DNA of 64,000 nucleotides. Source: Rhizoctonia solani. Lineage: Eukaryota > Basidiomycota > Agaricomycetes > Cantharellales > Ceratobasidiaceae. The position numbers and the translations under genes were made by a program. How positions within the stretch are numbered: the stretch's first letter is position 1; each line of letters starts with the position of its first letter. The notes under the pieces were generated by a model. That model saw only the letters and a program-made list of their open reading frames with translations. It was not told the origin of the DNA and searched no databases. The stretch covers positions 1,054,001 to 1,118,000 of the forward strand of contig NC_057383.1 in the NCBI RefSeq assembly GCF_016906535.1, in the 5' to 3' direction. Positions 1 to 13,082 of the stretch are shown piece after piece.

Positions 1-3000
1 GGGAAGCTGTGTCGCTGTGGTTGGTGGCGGGACGCTGACCTCTGATTCACTTGCCTCGGAAGGAGGAAGGCCCCCACTCAAACTGGGGGTAGGATGAGAT
101 GGGGGTATCTGGACCTCGGGCTTGCGCGAAACTCGATCCCACTGCTCTTGTAGACGACGTTGCTCCTCCGAACTGCCCATGCTACTATCCATGCTGCTAC
201 CCATTATGAAGGATACAGGCCGCGATTGAGTTGAATCTGAGATAGTTTCACTACTTGTCGTCAGGATTGAACTACGAGTGAAGGTGGTACTGGAAATCGA
301 GTCTCGCACAACTTCAAAGCGCTCAACCAAATCACCGAGAATATTCTCAATTTTCGTCAGAGCCGTACGGTGTTCTACTAGTTCACTGATCTCCGGAGCT
401 TGGTAGACAACAGTAGGTGGTGGTCGCATTCGGATCTCCTCAAGGATCGCTCGTTGACTCTCTTGTCGATCATAGACGTCGTCCTGTTGCTTAAGCAAGT
501 CCTTCAGAAGACCACGCAGTTCATCAAGCCCAATGGAGCCCTTGCTATCTGGTCGAACAGTTCCGTGCGAGAGAACAGACACCTCGGATATAGGAGGCGA
601 GGACGAGAACGCGCGAGGCAGCGATCGGAACGTGTCTTGCGAGAGAGGTGACGAAATGAAGTAATCTGACTCTGATCCACCAGGGGAGGGAGCACGCATA
701 GGAGGAGGCGACAGAGATTGTGCCCGCTTAGCCGGAGGAGGAACTGGTACTGGGGTCTCGGAGCGCTCTTCAACCTCGGTGCTTGCTTCTGTCTCAGGCA
801 TGGTGCGAATGGATGGCGATTTGGATAATGCTATACCTGAGCGCGTCGAAGTCTCCTTAGGAAGAGATGAGATCGAACGAATAGAGGGAGATCGAGATAG
901 GGATGGAGACGAGCTCTTGATGCTGACGTCTGGGAGTACATCTGGCTGCACAGAAGGTGATGGGGTAAGTCCGACTGCCTCACGTGAGGGGGATGATTGA
1001 GAAGATGGGGGAGTCAACTCGGGAGTCGCAGCTGAACTGATGGATGGAGACCTGGGGACCTGCAGGGTGATAGAAATGGGTGCTGAAGGAAGCACGAGGG
1101 ACATGGTTTCTTCTGATACCCCGGATAGCTCGGAAACACTGGCTGTGGGCGACCCAGTGATTGAAGAATCGGAGAGTATAGACCCGGACATCGAGGTTTC
1201 GTCGGATATAGTTACACTCCCAATTGTAGGACTCGGTTCGGTCAGTGAGGCTATTGATTCGGTCAAATCTAGCGAAGAGACTTCGGACTTCGGACGAGTG
1301 GGAATAGCGACAGCGATAGGAGTGGCCTCTTCCTCCCGTGAAGAGATAGACACATCGGTACTTGCATCACTCATGGGTACATATTCTTCGGAAGCTACCT
1401 CGGACGGCGCACGGGAAGTGATGGACGGTAACTCTTCGTGAACCTCAGTCAGAGCAGGCGGTGCTGATACTCGAATGACTTGAGTGGGCTCGGACGGGGC
1501 AGAAATGCGAATGACTTGTGGCTGGGGCTCAGCAGGCGCAGGCGCAGGTATAGATACAGGTACAGGCACAACCAGAGGCGTGGGGGCAAGAGTGGGTGCG
1601 GGCTCTGGCGCAGGTTGAGAAGCGGGAGGTGGGGTTGGGCGACGCTGGCGTAGGAATGCAGATAGGTCAAAAAGTTCTTCCTCAATACGGCGTAGGTGGC
1701 CTGCCATGTCTCGCGTCTCGCCTTCGCGTACGGTATCGACTTCATGCAAGTATTGGAGCAGGCGATTGACATCGTGGCTAATGATATGGCTCGGAGGAAT
1801 AGCACCGTCGTTCAGGTCTCCGTCCGAATATATAGTCTCTGCTCGCGAAGGAATGGTTTCGATGGATGGTTTGTTTCCCTCGGGAGTGGACATGGAGATA
1901 CTCGACGCATATGTCGTTAAGAGGGAAGGGGTTTTGGGTGCAGACTTCGGCAACTGTAGAATATCGGCATCACTATATGAATCATAGGAATAAATAAGAA
2001 ACTCACCGAAGGTAAAGTAATAGTTGAATCGTCTGACAGCTCCGACTCGGCAACAGAAGGGGCAATTCTTGACGGCGTAGCTGGGCGAATATCAGCTCCG
2101 GCGCTCATATGTTCCAAGGACTCGTTATCGATTGCCCCAGTCTCCATAGACTCAGCGGTAGGCAATGAGGGCGTCATGGGGTACTGGCGAATAACATCGT
2201 AACCGCGGCTCGCTGTAGTCCCAGAAACAATGGACAACGTGTCTTCCAGACCAGAGTAAGTTGGCTCATACTCAGCTTCCTCGGGCAAATCGACAGGGAT
2301 AAAGGGGGGTGATGGCTCTAGATCGGCGCTCCTGTAAGAGATATTCGACTCGATGGTCATCGTAGACCGGACCGAAGTGTTACGAGTAAGAGAAGATTCT
2401 GGAGCAATGTGGATGGATTGAATCGGCGTGGTATCGATGGACTGAACCGGAGTCATATGAACTGACTGAGCTGGGGCCATATGTATTGATTGAGCAGGAG
2501 TAATGTGAATTGACCGTAGAGATGGCATATGGATCGAAGGCGTGAGGGGCTCGGATTCCGAAGCTGAATGCACGCTCGTCAAAGAACGCGATTCAGGGGG
2601 GGATGGTGAAGGAGGAGCTGTATGCGGGACAATGATAGAAGGCATGGTAGACAACGATACTGATGACACCGATGGGGACATGGCAGATGCCACGGATGAT
2701 CTGCTCCGGCGCGAACGTCCCATAGACGGAGCACTGGCTGATAGAGACGCCTCAGAGGAAAGGGATCGACTGCGCGCCGTGGTGCTTGGTACTTGGAGCC
2801 TTGGGTGTTGCAAAGGGGGCAGATTTGACATGGGAGAGATCGAGCCGATGGACGGCAATGAACCTGCATGAATAGTGCTCGCCTCACGGGAACTTGGAGG
2901 CACAAGACCAGGCGGAGTAGCAGTTGTCGCAGACATGATAGAAGATACCGACTCGCTTCGATAGTGAGTACTCGATGGTCGCTGGCCGGGCCTTACCAAG

Positions 3001-6000
3001 TCTGGAGGAGATACAGTCGAAGATGCAGTTGAAGCTACCGACGACATCCGAGGCGATTCAGTTTGACCGCGAATACTCGGGGCCATCAGATTCGGGGGGG
3101 ACACTATATCAGTCATGGATTCAATTGTGGACGGGGTACCGCTCTCAAAATGCGTGCTGCTGTCATGAATACTGGGAGCTGATAGTCGGGGTGGGGTGAT
3201 GGTATCTGAGATAGTCTCGATCGAGGACACACTTCCAGTCTCGTAGCGCGAACTTCCTTCTCGAATGCTTGGTGCCAAAAGTTGAGGCGGGGTGATAGTA
3301 TCAGACATTGACTCAATAGTGGAGGCTGTTGCGCTGCGACGATGAGTGCTGCTTGGACGCAAGCTTGGGTGCATCAATCCGGGAGGTGACAAAATGGAGG
3401 CCGTCATTGATCCCACTGAAGACATGTACGGCGAGCTAACAGAATCCCGAATGCTCGGAGCCAATAATGCTGGAGGGGACGCAGTGTCGGATACTGATAG
3501 TACCGAAGAGATCGTAGCAGTATGATGGCGTGAGCCAGGAGGCCTAAGCGTGGGTGCCATCAAGCCGGGTAATGAAGCAGTATCGGACTCGGACTCGACA
3601 GAAGATATAGTACCAGTATCGTAATGAGAACTCGTTGGACGAATACTAGGAGGCATCAAGCCCGGTGGAGACGCAATGTCGGACACTGAGTGAACGGACG
3701 AGATCGTACCGGTGTGACGATGAGAGCTACCAGGGCGCGTACTTGGAGCCATCAGGCCTGGGAGAGTGGCAGTATCCGAGACAGACTCGACCGATGAAGC
3801 GGTACCACTCCGACGATATGAGCTGTCTGGACGGACAGTAGGAGGTACCAAGCCTGGTACTGATATGGTATCGGACAAAGACTCAATAGTCGAGGCAGTA
3901 GCACTGCGAGGAGAGCTGCCTGGGCGAGCATGAGCTACCAAGCCTGGTATAGACACGGTATCGGACACGGATAGGACTGTTGAAGGAGTGCCGCTTCGTC
4001 GATATGAACTGCCGGGAAGCATGCTAGGGGGCATTAAACCTGGAACAGAGGCAGTATCCGAGACGGACTCAATTGTCGAAACGGTACCGCTACGTCGAGA
4101 GCTGCCTAGACGAGTGTGAGGGGGCATCAAACCTGGAATAGACGCGGTATCGGAGAGAGACTGAATTGTCGAAGCGGTACCGCTACGTCGAGAGCTACCT
4201 AGAGTGTGGGGAGGCACCAAACCTGGAATAGACGCAGTATCGGAGAGAGTGTGGATTGTCGAGTGAGTGGCACTGTCATAATATGAGCTTCCTGGTCTAC
4301 TGGGAGTGACTAGACCTGGAATAGACACGGTGTCGTGGAGAGACTGAACTGTCGAGCGGGTGGCACTGTCATAATATGAGCTTCCCGGCCCGCTATGAGT
4401 GACCAAGCCTGGCATGTATGTACTATTAGCATCCGACGGGACGGAGGATATGGTCCTAGTCTGGCGGTGAGAGCTGCCTGGGGCCGCGTGAGGAGGCATC
4501 AGGCCAGGTGGCGAGACCATTGAGGAGGCCATTGAACCAACCGATGAGATTGTGCCGCTGAAATAAGGAGAAGCTGTCCTTTGCCTGGGTCCCAACAAGC
4601 GTGGCGCCGAGACATCTGAGAGAGTAGAGAGAGTATCGACCGAGCTCATAGAAGAACTGCGTCGGATGCTTGGCGTCGAAGCGGTATGGCTAGGTGCATG
4701 GCTGAGTGGGGGTGGGAGTAACTCTGAGAGGGTAGGCACGAGCGACGGAGCTTGCCCAATGGATAGATTGATAGATGAGGGGCTAGGTAACCATTCCTCG
4801 CCTGAAGATTCCGAGATGTCATCGGGGCCGGTGATGGGAACGTCAGCGAGACCGGACGAGGAGGCAATGAGGGCGAGCGGGAGTAAGTTCGAGTCGGACG
4901 TGGAGTCTCAGTAATCTCCTCTGGGACCTCAGAGACGATCGATGGCGCATGCACAGATGGTGCACGCTCAAGCTCAGGAGAGCCGTAAGGCGACTGGTCA
5001 GAAAGGGACGTGTATTCGGACGGTAACCTCAATGGAGACTCGTGCTCAGTGGGCTCGGAAGGAGGATATTCAGTTGCATACTCAGTCGGGGGATATTCAG
5101 TCGGAGGATACTCAGTCGGAGGTCGCTCGGTCGGAGTCTGTTCAGCCGGCGACGGAGAGCGTTCCGTCAACTGTTCGACAGAGGCCGGTGAAGTATGAAG
5201 AGTGAGAGTCGGGGATCGCTCGGTGGAAACCTCTTCGACAGTGGGCTCGCGCGATAAGGATACTCGATCGGTCAGCGTAGGTAAGCTTGGGGAGGGGGTA
5301 AGAGAAGACAGGGTGCGAACGGGTGAGACACTGGCCGAGCGCGACCTCGATGAAACCGTCAGCGGGCGAATAGATGGTAGACGTGACCCGGACGAGCGAG
5401 CAGTGGGCGTAACGAGGGAAGACGAGTCCGGCTCAATAGAGACCATCGACGGCGAGTGCATGGACGAGCGTTGTTGTGAAGGAGGTGGAGAGAGCTCTAA
5501 GATCTCGGGCTCTTCCGACTCTGGAGTATATGCGGAGAACGCTTCGGGCGAATGGGTCAAGGAGGTGTGCTCGGAAGGAGGGGGGGATAACTCGTATACA
5601 TCTGGCTGAGGGGCAAATGTTACGGTCGAGGGCGAGAAGGACTCGATTTCGGTCGACGGAGATCGGAGAGTCGAGAGACGCTGTGTCCTAGGAGGCGATA
5701 ATTCGATGGGTTGTGGGATTGGAGTAGGCTCTTCAATAATGTCCTCGATGACTTCTGAAACAACCTCTTCCACCGACGGTGGGCAGGCGCACTTTCTCGC
5801 ATCCTCGTAATCGGTCGAGGGGGGACAGATGGTAACGGTCTCGAACCCTGACTCGGATGGCTGGACGGTATCAAATTGTGAAGCAGCAGATGAGCCCTCG
5901 GCGGTAATAAACTCCTCGCTGAGCTTGGTGGGAGAGGAGCGACGAGCAGTCCCAGATGTGACGGTGCGTGTGCGCGAGGTGGTCTGATCGACGGTAAACT

Positions 6001-9000
6001 CAGACATGTCGCTCGTCTCACAAACTTCGTAAGCGATTGACCCATAGGTAGATGGTCCTTGTGAGCCGTTGACCGATTCATATGCCATTGAGGGAGAGCG
6101 CGTTTGGAAGCTTGCATACGAACCGTTCGAGTCGGAGCGGGCCTCGGATACCTCGGCAGCAACGGATTGGCGTCTTGAAGCAGCTGGAGATACACTTTGC
6201 GCGCGATCACGCTTGGGCCTCCTGAGTCCATGGGACCGAGTCAATCCAGAGCCAGATGAAGATACAGCGGAAAGAGTCCGGCGACGGGAATAGGTGGCAC
6301 TGGAAACTACACCCTCGCTACGAGCAGTAGAACCGTAGCCTGTGGAAAGTGCATCAAATCCATCTCCGCGTGTAGAAGTCGACCCACGGAAAGAGATCGA
6401 GTCCGCGACAATCCTCACGCCACGAACGGTAGAGTGCTCCGTATCAGTGGGAACGTATGTGGTATCCTCGCGCCCAGTGACATTGCTGGGCGAGTAGCGC
6501 GAACTACGAGCTTTGTCTGTCGTGGGGGTTCGGTATCCACTCCCATCCGAGTCTGAGTATCTTTGGCTACGAGTACGAGGCGGGCTGAGAAAATTGCTAT
6601 CGCTTTCGCTGGTAACGGTCGGGGGAGCTGGAGTTCGGCCCAAAGCACGATCGATATCAGCTTCGAGTTCGAGATCCGCCATGGAAGCAGTGCGACGCAA
6701 GCTAGGAGTACGAGACGGAGGCATGAGGTTTTTGACGGACATGTCGTCGGCAGTCTCGAGAGGAAGATAAGATATAACACTCGCAGTCTCGGCAATGTCC
6801 GCGGCAGGTGCAACAAAGCTAGTCGTCGCAGATCCCTCAGAGCTATGCGAACGGACAGAAGACGAACGTTGAAGAGTACCGGCCTCTGACTCGGATGCAT
6901 CTGTAAGTGCCCTCGGTGGGCCACGCGCGATAGTCGCCAAAACATCCCTAGAATATCGTGAGTGATCGTCTGTGGAGGCAAAATCTTTCTACCCACCAAA
7001 TTGCTCCTACCCAACGAACACGTTCTCTTGCAGTATCGGTACCCAACCTTTCCACACCATCGGTATATAACAATTGGAACGGGCACAAAGTCTCCGCCAA
7101 ATCTGCGCTCTGCAATCTCGCAGCAACACTTCCCACGTCATCCCGTGCACTTGGATGCGACGGCGATGGCGCACTGCGAACCTCGGTACAATTCACCAAG
7201 TCCAAGGTAACTACTCCACGACCTCCAGTAGGTGCAATCCATGTCAAGATAAGTACGTTTGGATAGAGGACTGCTTGTGTTCGAAGCCATTCGAATGGTG
7301 GAGGGGCGTGGACGTTGAGATACCAAAGGGCGCTGATTCGCATGGGCTGCCATACGTCATCAGCATCTAAGCGCCTGAATGACCTGAATGCGAACTTACC
7401 TCTTGACCATGGTGTCCAAGCGTGATAGCTTCGCTCTCACTCGGGACAGGCACACTAGTAATAACTTCTCGGCTCATACGTTGCCTCATCAATCCTTCGG
7501 CGCTCGTCGGCGCAGTCGACGCTTCACTCAAAGCTTTTCCGTATCGTCCACCCTATTGCATTCACGTTAGCCGTGCGAAGTAAACATTAGGTTAATCCAT
7601 CTACCTGTGTCTTGGGGGTCATCACGCTTGCGATAGTCTTCGGTGTGCCAATACCAGGTGTCAATGGCATAACCGTGGTATGAGGCGTCCCGCTGGCCTT
7701 TTCTCCGCCCTGGGGAGTTCGATCTTGCCAATCGGCAAACTTGTCTTCGGCGGTAGGATTTGGCGTGTTGGGGGTAACCGGACTCATAGCTTGCTTGAGA
7801 GTATTGGGAGTACGCGCACCTCGAGGGGTACGAGGGGACTTGGGGGAACGGGTGGGGGCGTGCGCGATCTTTCGGTATATTCTTCACGTCTTGCGTATAA
7901 GCTTCAGATCCTTCGGTGTAGCTCTCGGTGCCTTGGACGTAGGTGGTAGATTCTTGGGTATATGTGGGAGTATAGGCTTGAGAGTCTTGATATGTAGATG
8001 TCCCGCGGAGGTAGGTGCTCGAAGCTTGAGAGTGCGTGCCGGAGCCTTGAGTATGTCTACCTTCGGAACGGCCTTGACTGTACGCGTCTTCGGAATGACC
8101 CTGGCTGTACGCGCCTTCCGAATGGCCTTGACTGTATGCGCCTTCCGAGTGACCTTGACTGTATGCACCTTCCGAATGACCTTGGCTGAGCATAGCTTCG
8201 GAGCGAGTAGGACTATATGCGCCTTCCGAAGGCTCTTCGCTGTATGAACCCTCGGAGTGACCTTGGCTATAGGATCCTCCAGATCGAGCTTGACTGTATG
8301 TTCCTTGCGAACGACTGGGACTGTACGCGCCTTCCGAGCGACCTTGACTGTATACACCCTCGGAGCGTCCTTGGCTGAAGCCGCTCTCGGAACGACCCTG
8401 CGTAGATGCGGATCTCGCACCATGCGACGACGACGAGCGAGCGGTGATGGTGCCCGTATCGGACGCACGAGGATACAACTGGCTCGCAAATCCACTGATG
8501 CCACCTTCGCTTTCGCTCCCGCTTCCGGCGCGGTACGTTTCGGATTCGCTAGCGCTGGCAGCTCGATAGGTTCCACTTCCGGTTGCGCTTCCAGCGCGGA
8601 ACGTCTCGTTGTCGGTTCCGCTTCCGGCGCGGTATGTCTCGCTCTCGGTATCGGTGTATGTGTCCGGGCGGGGGGTCTGCGAACGGCTTTCGCTCTCCTG
8701 GTATGCTTCGGTATCGTGCGTTTGGTTGGTGTCGCTCCCGCTATGATAGCTGCTTCGCTGCGATAAGTCTGGCCACCGCAGTATAGGCGCCACTGGCGGC
8801 AGAACGAGGACGGCTCTGGCTACGGCTTTGGCTGCGACTCTGACTGCGGTATGTCTCGGTTCCACTACGAGTAGTCGGGGCTTCACTTGGGGCGCGGTAT
8901 GTCTCGGTGCGATAGGTGTCGCTTCCCCCGTCGCTACGATAAGTCTGGGATCGAGCGGTTTCGGAACCCGCGCTACGAGCGTCTCGCTTCGATATGTTTC

Positions 9001-11896
9001 GCTGGGGGGAACGCTGAGCCCAGCATCGCTCTCGCCGTCACTGCGATAGGTTTGGCTCCCACCCTCGCTCTGGTAAGTCTGGCTTCCGCCGTCGCTCCGG
9101 TAGGTCCGGCTGCCACCATCGCTACGATAGGTCTGGCTGCCTCCGTCGCTGCGATGCGTTTGGCTACCGCGCCGCTGCGGTAAGTTTGGCTACCTCCGTC
9201 GCTGCGGTACGTCTGAATTCCGGCGCCCTCGCTTCGATACGTTTGACTTTCGGCGCCTTCACTCTGGTATGCCTCGGACTCGACTCGCTCCCACCATCGC
9301 TGCGATAGGTCTGGCTTCCTCCTTCGCTCCTGTACGTTTGGCTTCCGCCTCCACTTCGATATGTCTCGCTTCCTCCATCGCTTCGATAAGTTTGACTTCC
9401 CGCGCCGCTACGGTACGTGTCGCTTCCAGCACCACTCGGTAGGTCTCGCTGCGATAGCTCTGCGCACCGCTCCTAGGCGTCTCGCTTCGGAACGTCGGGC
9501 CGCTCTTGGGGTCTCGCTACGATAGGTGTCCCCGCAGTTCGCGCCGTTTCGCTGCGGTAGTCTCGCTCGCTCCGCTGCGCGCTGTTTCGCTGCGATAGGT
9601 GTCGCTAGCTCCGCTGCGTGCGTCTCGCTTTGTAGGTCTCGCTGGGGGCGGCACTGCGCGCGGTCTCGCTTCGGTAAGTCTCGCTAGCGCCACTTCGACC
9701 GGCCTCGCTACCTCCGTCGCTCCTGTAGGTCTGGGAGCCAGGGCCACTTCCGCTGCGGTACGATCCAGCTTGATGCGTGCCGGAAACGAAGCTGCCGGTT
9801 CCGCTGGCTGCGCTCTTGGTGGGTGAAGCAGGACGGAAGGGACTGCCGGTGCGGATGGGAAAGATGGAGAAAGAGGGCGTCGAAGCCGAGTCCGACGCCT
9901 ACACCACGTGGACGAGAGAATGGTGAGGCAATCGAGGAGCCACCTCCATGTCTGACCTATGCCTTGTTATTATCGAAAGAGTCGTAAATGTAGAGTAACT
10001 TACCGCTTCCGGTATAACTTCCGCTTCCACTACCACTTCCGTAAGACTTGGTCGGTAACCCAACACTCAACTTGCTAGGACTGACGCTTCCTGTACTCTT
10101 CGCCACATCGCTTGGAGCCTTTGCACCCCCAGATTCAAAAACGCGATCAAGTCGCCAGCGCGTCGGCCAATCGAGGCGCTTGGGTGGCGCGCGAGGACTT
10201 CCTCTTTTTCCTTGAGCTTGAGATTTTGTTCCGACGCCGAGGGACGAAGGAAAGATGAATGATCCGAGCCGGCGGTGGAGCGATAGTCGGATTGAGAAGT
10301 TGTGGGGCGCTCGAGAGATGCTGCGCGCTCCTTTTCTTTGCCCAAAGATTGAAGGGTGGCGGTTGGGGAGAATAATTTGATAGGAGTGTGGGATGGGCCA
10401 CCAGAGAGATACGATCCATGAGTCGATGGAGAGAACAGGGATGCGGCTTCGGATGAGGCGCGAGAGTGCCCCGAGCGACGGGTGGGCGAGGCAGAGAGTT
10501 CGCTACCACTTCCTCCTCCTGTAGTTTTGTCATTGATAAATTCACACGTGTACAAATTAAATAACATACCGTGTCCACCACTTGCAAACCGGTTTGCACT
10601 AATGCGGCTCAAAGAGCTCGAGGTTCGTTCGGTTTGTTCTTCGACAGTTGAAAGCACTTTTCGCTCGAATGTAACTGGGTCGAGCGTCCTTGAATGAAGA
10701 GAGGCGAGAATTTCTTGAGGATTGATACCCGACGACGCAGAAGTAGCATCGTCTTCGGAGTACTGGCCCTCGGATGGGGCAAGGGAACGGGCACCTTGAG
10801 AGCGAGCGCCTTGGGAGCGCGTGCCATGGGAGTGGACGCTTTGGCTTGGGGGATAACTTTGGGCATCTGATACTTGGGATTCGGAATGGTAATCGCTGCC
10901 TTGGGCATCGTCGTATGCGGCGCTTTGGCGTCGTCGTAGCCGCTCTGAGCATCGTCGTAGCCGCTTTGGGCATCATCGTACCCACTTCCGCTCCTTCCAT
11001 CGTCGTACCGGCTGGCGGTCCGACTAGCACTTCGACTCGCGCTCCGACTAGCTGTACGCTCATCGGTATATCGGCTGGCACTCCGGGAATCATCGTAGCG
11101 TGTTCCTGCTCCGGAGCCGGTACCACTCCGACCATCATCGTAAAAAGCACTGCCACTGCGACCATCGTCGTAGGCGCTGGCACCTTCATCGTCGTATGTC
11201 CTTGCTTCGCTGCGATCGTCGTCGTCGTATGTACGCGCATCGTCGTATGTTGGTCGTCGTCATTGAATAGGCGCTATAGGCGCGAGAGGGACTGCGACTC
11301 GTAGTTGGTGTGCGACTGGCGCTTCGGCTTGCATAGGTATGAGTGCGACTCGGAGAGCGAGAATGAGAATGAGCATCAGTGTATGTCTCAGTGTATGTTT
11401 CTGTGCGACTGGGACTGCGGGTGTCCGTGCGCGAAGGGCTTCGGGAATCGTATGTTTGTGTGCGACTGGGTGCACGGCTGTCGTATGTCTGGGTACGACT
11501 GGGAGAGCGAGTGGTCCCGTATGTCTGGCTCTCGCTTACAAACGATCTTGCGGGCGAACGAGTGCGCTCAGTCTCCGAGTAGTACTCCTCGTCCTCGTCC
11601 TCGAGTGGAGATCGCGCTCGATTTCAGTGGCCGAGTCGCCTTCTTGGATAGTGGTCTCGCCCTCGTCGTCGTAGTAGGTATCAGAATGGTTCGAACGGGT
11701 ATAGGATGTATAGCTTCGACCAGTAGTACTCCGGTCAGGGGACGCTGATTGGCTGTGAGCACTGTGCACGTCTCGTGTAGCCACCAGTCCACTCACCAGA
11801 ACGTCCATCGTAGCTGGGCGACCGCGACGAAAATGTCGCAGTTCCGTATATTCTTGAATCAGGCGAGCGCGAATATGACCGGCTATTGCGGGCCAT
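1..11896 (-). CDS. Giant PH-domain protein with disordered tandem-repeat regions (3' end outside window)
   Basis: The start is the ATG at 11894-11896, preceded in frame by a stop codon; the protein begins MARNSRSYSRSP. Reading continues leftwards through introns 11745-11796, 10519-10569, about 9952-10003, 7839-7887 (weak donor), 7553-7604, 7347-7399, 6948-6996, 4802-4857 (weak donor) and 1954-2006, and is still open at base 1, so the product exceeds about 3,700 residues. Order: Arg/Ser and Tyr-rich repeats, a PH domain near 7346-6944, long Ser/Thr-rich disorder, an array of about 38-residue repeats, then helical stretches such as HDVNRLLQYLHEV and LDELRGLLKDLLKQQ. A PH domain suggests lipid or protein binding at a membrane; a scaffold role is inference. 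Between about 8.7 and 11.7 kb the frame is broken repeatedly, each time by one apparently missing base (for example the A-run 10137-10141, 10927-10928, near 11602, 9167 and 8981). I do not recognise a named orthologue. Confidence 0.75.
2830..4660 (-). repeat. About 19 tandem copies of a ~38-residue Ser/Pro repeat
   Basis: Within the giant gene a unit of roughly 36-40 residues recurs. Each has a PGLMPP-type core (variants PGLVPP, PALLAP, PRLSAP, PDLVRP), then an RPGSSxRRSG-like segment and a TxSTIESxSDT segment. I count about 19 cores. Copies have diverged in sequence but keep their length, which suggests selection on periodicity. All copies stay in a single frame here, unlike the N-terminal repeats. 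Confidence 0.85.
6944..7346 (-). other. PH domain of the giant protein, split by a 49-nt intron
   Basis: The exon reads WYLNVHAPPP at the first strand and PFQLLYTDGVERLGT before the C-terminal helix RERVRWVGAIW. Intron 6948-6996 (GTGGGT...TTCTAG, 49 nt) joins AIW to DVLATIARG, giving the Trp-containing C-terminal helix expected of a PH fold. The upstream intron 7347-7399 (GTAAGT...GGCAG) also joins in frame. PH assignment rests on pattern recognition of the fold; lipid specificity cannot be read from the sequence. Confidence 0.7.
8040..8420 (-). repeat. 27-nt tandem repeat encoding YSQGHSEGA
   Basis: About a dozen copies of a 27-nt unit encode Y-S-Q-G-(H/R)-S-E-G-A with small variations (YSPSRSQGT, YSEEPSEGA). 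Low divergence between neighbouring units suggests recent expansion. It lies inside the giant PH-protein gene between the TYRSDGGS array and the PH domain. Confidence 0.85.
8480..9760 (-). repeat. Tandem TYRSDGGSQ-type repeat array, frame repeatedly broken
   Basis: The minus strand encodes a unit of about 9-11 residues, T-Y-R-S-(D/E/G)-G-(G/A)-S-(Q/D/E), seen as the recurring DNA words for TYRSDGGS and SETYRSE. The unit switches frame many times: near 8981, 9167, 9281, 9436 and 9560 one added base restores the repeat. The periodicity is clear; the exact copy number is uncertain because of these breaks. Confidence 0.8.
10860..11580 (-). repeat. YDDAQSG and SRSPSRT-type short repeats near the N-terminus
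   Basis: In the frame of the giant protein, 11.58-11.28 kb encodes Arg/Ser units such as RSPSRTQTYDS and ETYTETYTD. From 11.26 to 10.86 kb it encodes acidic Tyr-Asp-Asp units (SGYDDAQSGYDDAQ and ASRYDDGRSG). The SR-rich part resembles phosphorylated linkers in general composition only. Single-base frame breaks occur near 11250 and 10927. Confidence 0.75.
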
Positions 11897-13082
11897 TGTG
11901 CGCTACTACCTACAAACTTGTCAGTACAAACCCGTACCTTTTGCCTGCTAGCAAAATCGAGAGCTCGTGGTGTCAAGAGTCAAAAGTTAGCACTAGCCTC
12001 AGGACGCTCAGGATTCAACAATGCCAATTAAGGGTGTAATTGCCAATCGGCCTGGACGCGTTCCGGCGTTCAAGGCGTGCGTTCCTCCGGTTGACACCAT
12101 TCCCCGGTATTAAATGAGCTGCATCTCGCGCATATATGTCTCATATGTCTACATCGCATCTATCACTCTCTACTCAATAGACCATTTGCTTCCAGCGGGA
12201 GTATTTTTACTTGGACCAACTGCACGTGACGTTGACGTTTTGCATGTGACGGCGTCGATCCACGTGATGCTTCTGATCGAAACGGGCTAGTGCCCAATTA
12301 TTGTCACTTGTGGACTCTTGTCCTGGGGCAGGATGACGAACAAGGGAATTGTGTGGTGCACCTTGGCTTTATTCCTCGGGTAACTCATTTGGACATATGC
12401 TGGTTTTCTGGCTGCGGTGCTTCTAGACTCCGTGAATCCCGGCTCCACAGTTATGCTCCCCAACTATTAGTACGCCTCCTTATGCACTTGCGATCCACCC
12501 CCATTATCCTATACACTCGATGATCCTGTAAAATGACCCTCGTTATCCTTGTGAGTGGAAGTACCAAACCTTGACTCACGTTCCCTCGCTGTAAGAATCT
12601 ATCGTTTCAATACATTCTAATTAGCCGATTTGATGGACCCTCGGTTCGATGTGGGGTTAGTGCGCCTTGAGATCCTGGACACAGGGTCAAGAACCACATT
12701 TGAATGATGAAATGGCTCCCCAACGTCCGTTGCTTTGCAAACTCCCACCTACACGTGTGAACCTCAGCTGACCTTGTAAGATTCCAATTGGCGTGTTATT
12801 GTTCATATACTATGATTAGGAACGCGGCAACTCATCATATCAGAGCTCATTAATTCTGTAAAATACAATTTCTAATTTATTGTCAGGGCTTTGTGTTGTA
12901 TTCAAGCTCTCGATTAGCGTTATTAGTGTACTGCCGTTCAGCATTTAATTTTCCATACTCCCCTGGTTTCCTAATGTACCGCTTAATTTATTAATTCAGT
13001 TTACCGACATGTGATACATCCACTACGCTTATAACAGTACACCATTATCTCAGTCGCATACATAGAGTATCCTTCACCCTAT
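11897..13082. other. Intergenic: promoter side of the PH gene and 3' side of the DJ-1 gene
   Basis: No open frame with coding character is visible on either strand. The part next to 11896 should hold the promoter and 5' UTR of the giant gene. It becomes AT-rich after about 12600. I see no tRNA or repeat here. Confidence 0.6.

Noticed and set aside
504..1441. Open frames on both strands at 504-1441, including a 133-codon plus-strand frame
   Set aside because: They are shadows of the Ser-rich minus-strand reading frame of the giant PH gene, which is continuous here.
6948..7343. 131-codon ORF ending at 6948 as a separate PH-domain gene
   Set aside because: Its stop codon lies at the acceptor of a 49-nt intron; splicing continues the protein into the downstream Ser-rich exon.
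8887..9183. 98-codon plus-strand frame rich in Ala/Leu
   Set aside because: It is the complement of the TYRSDGGS repeat array; its regularity comes from the repeat.
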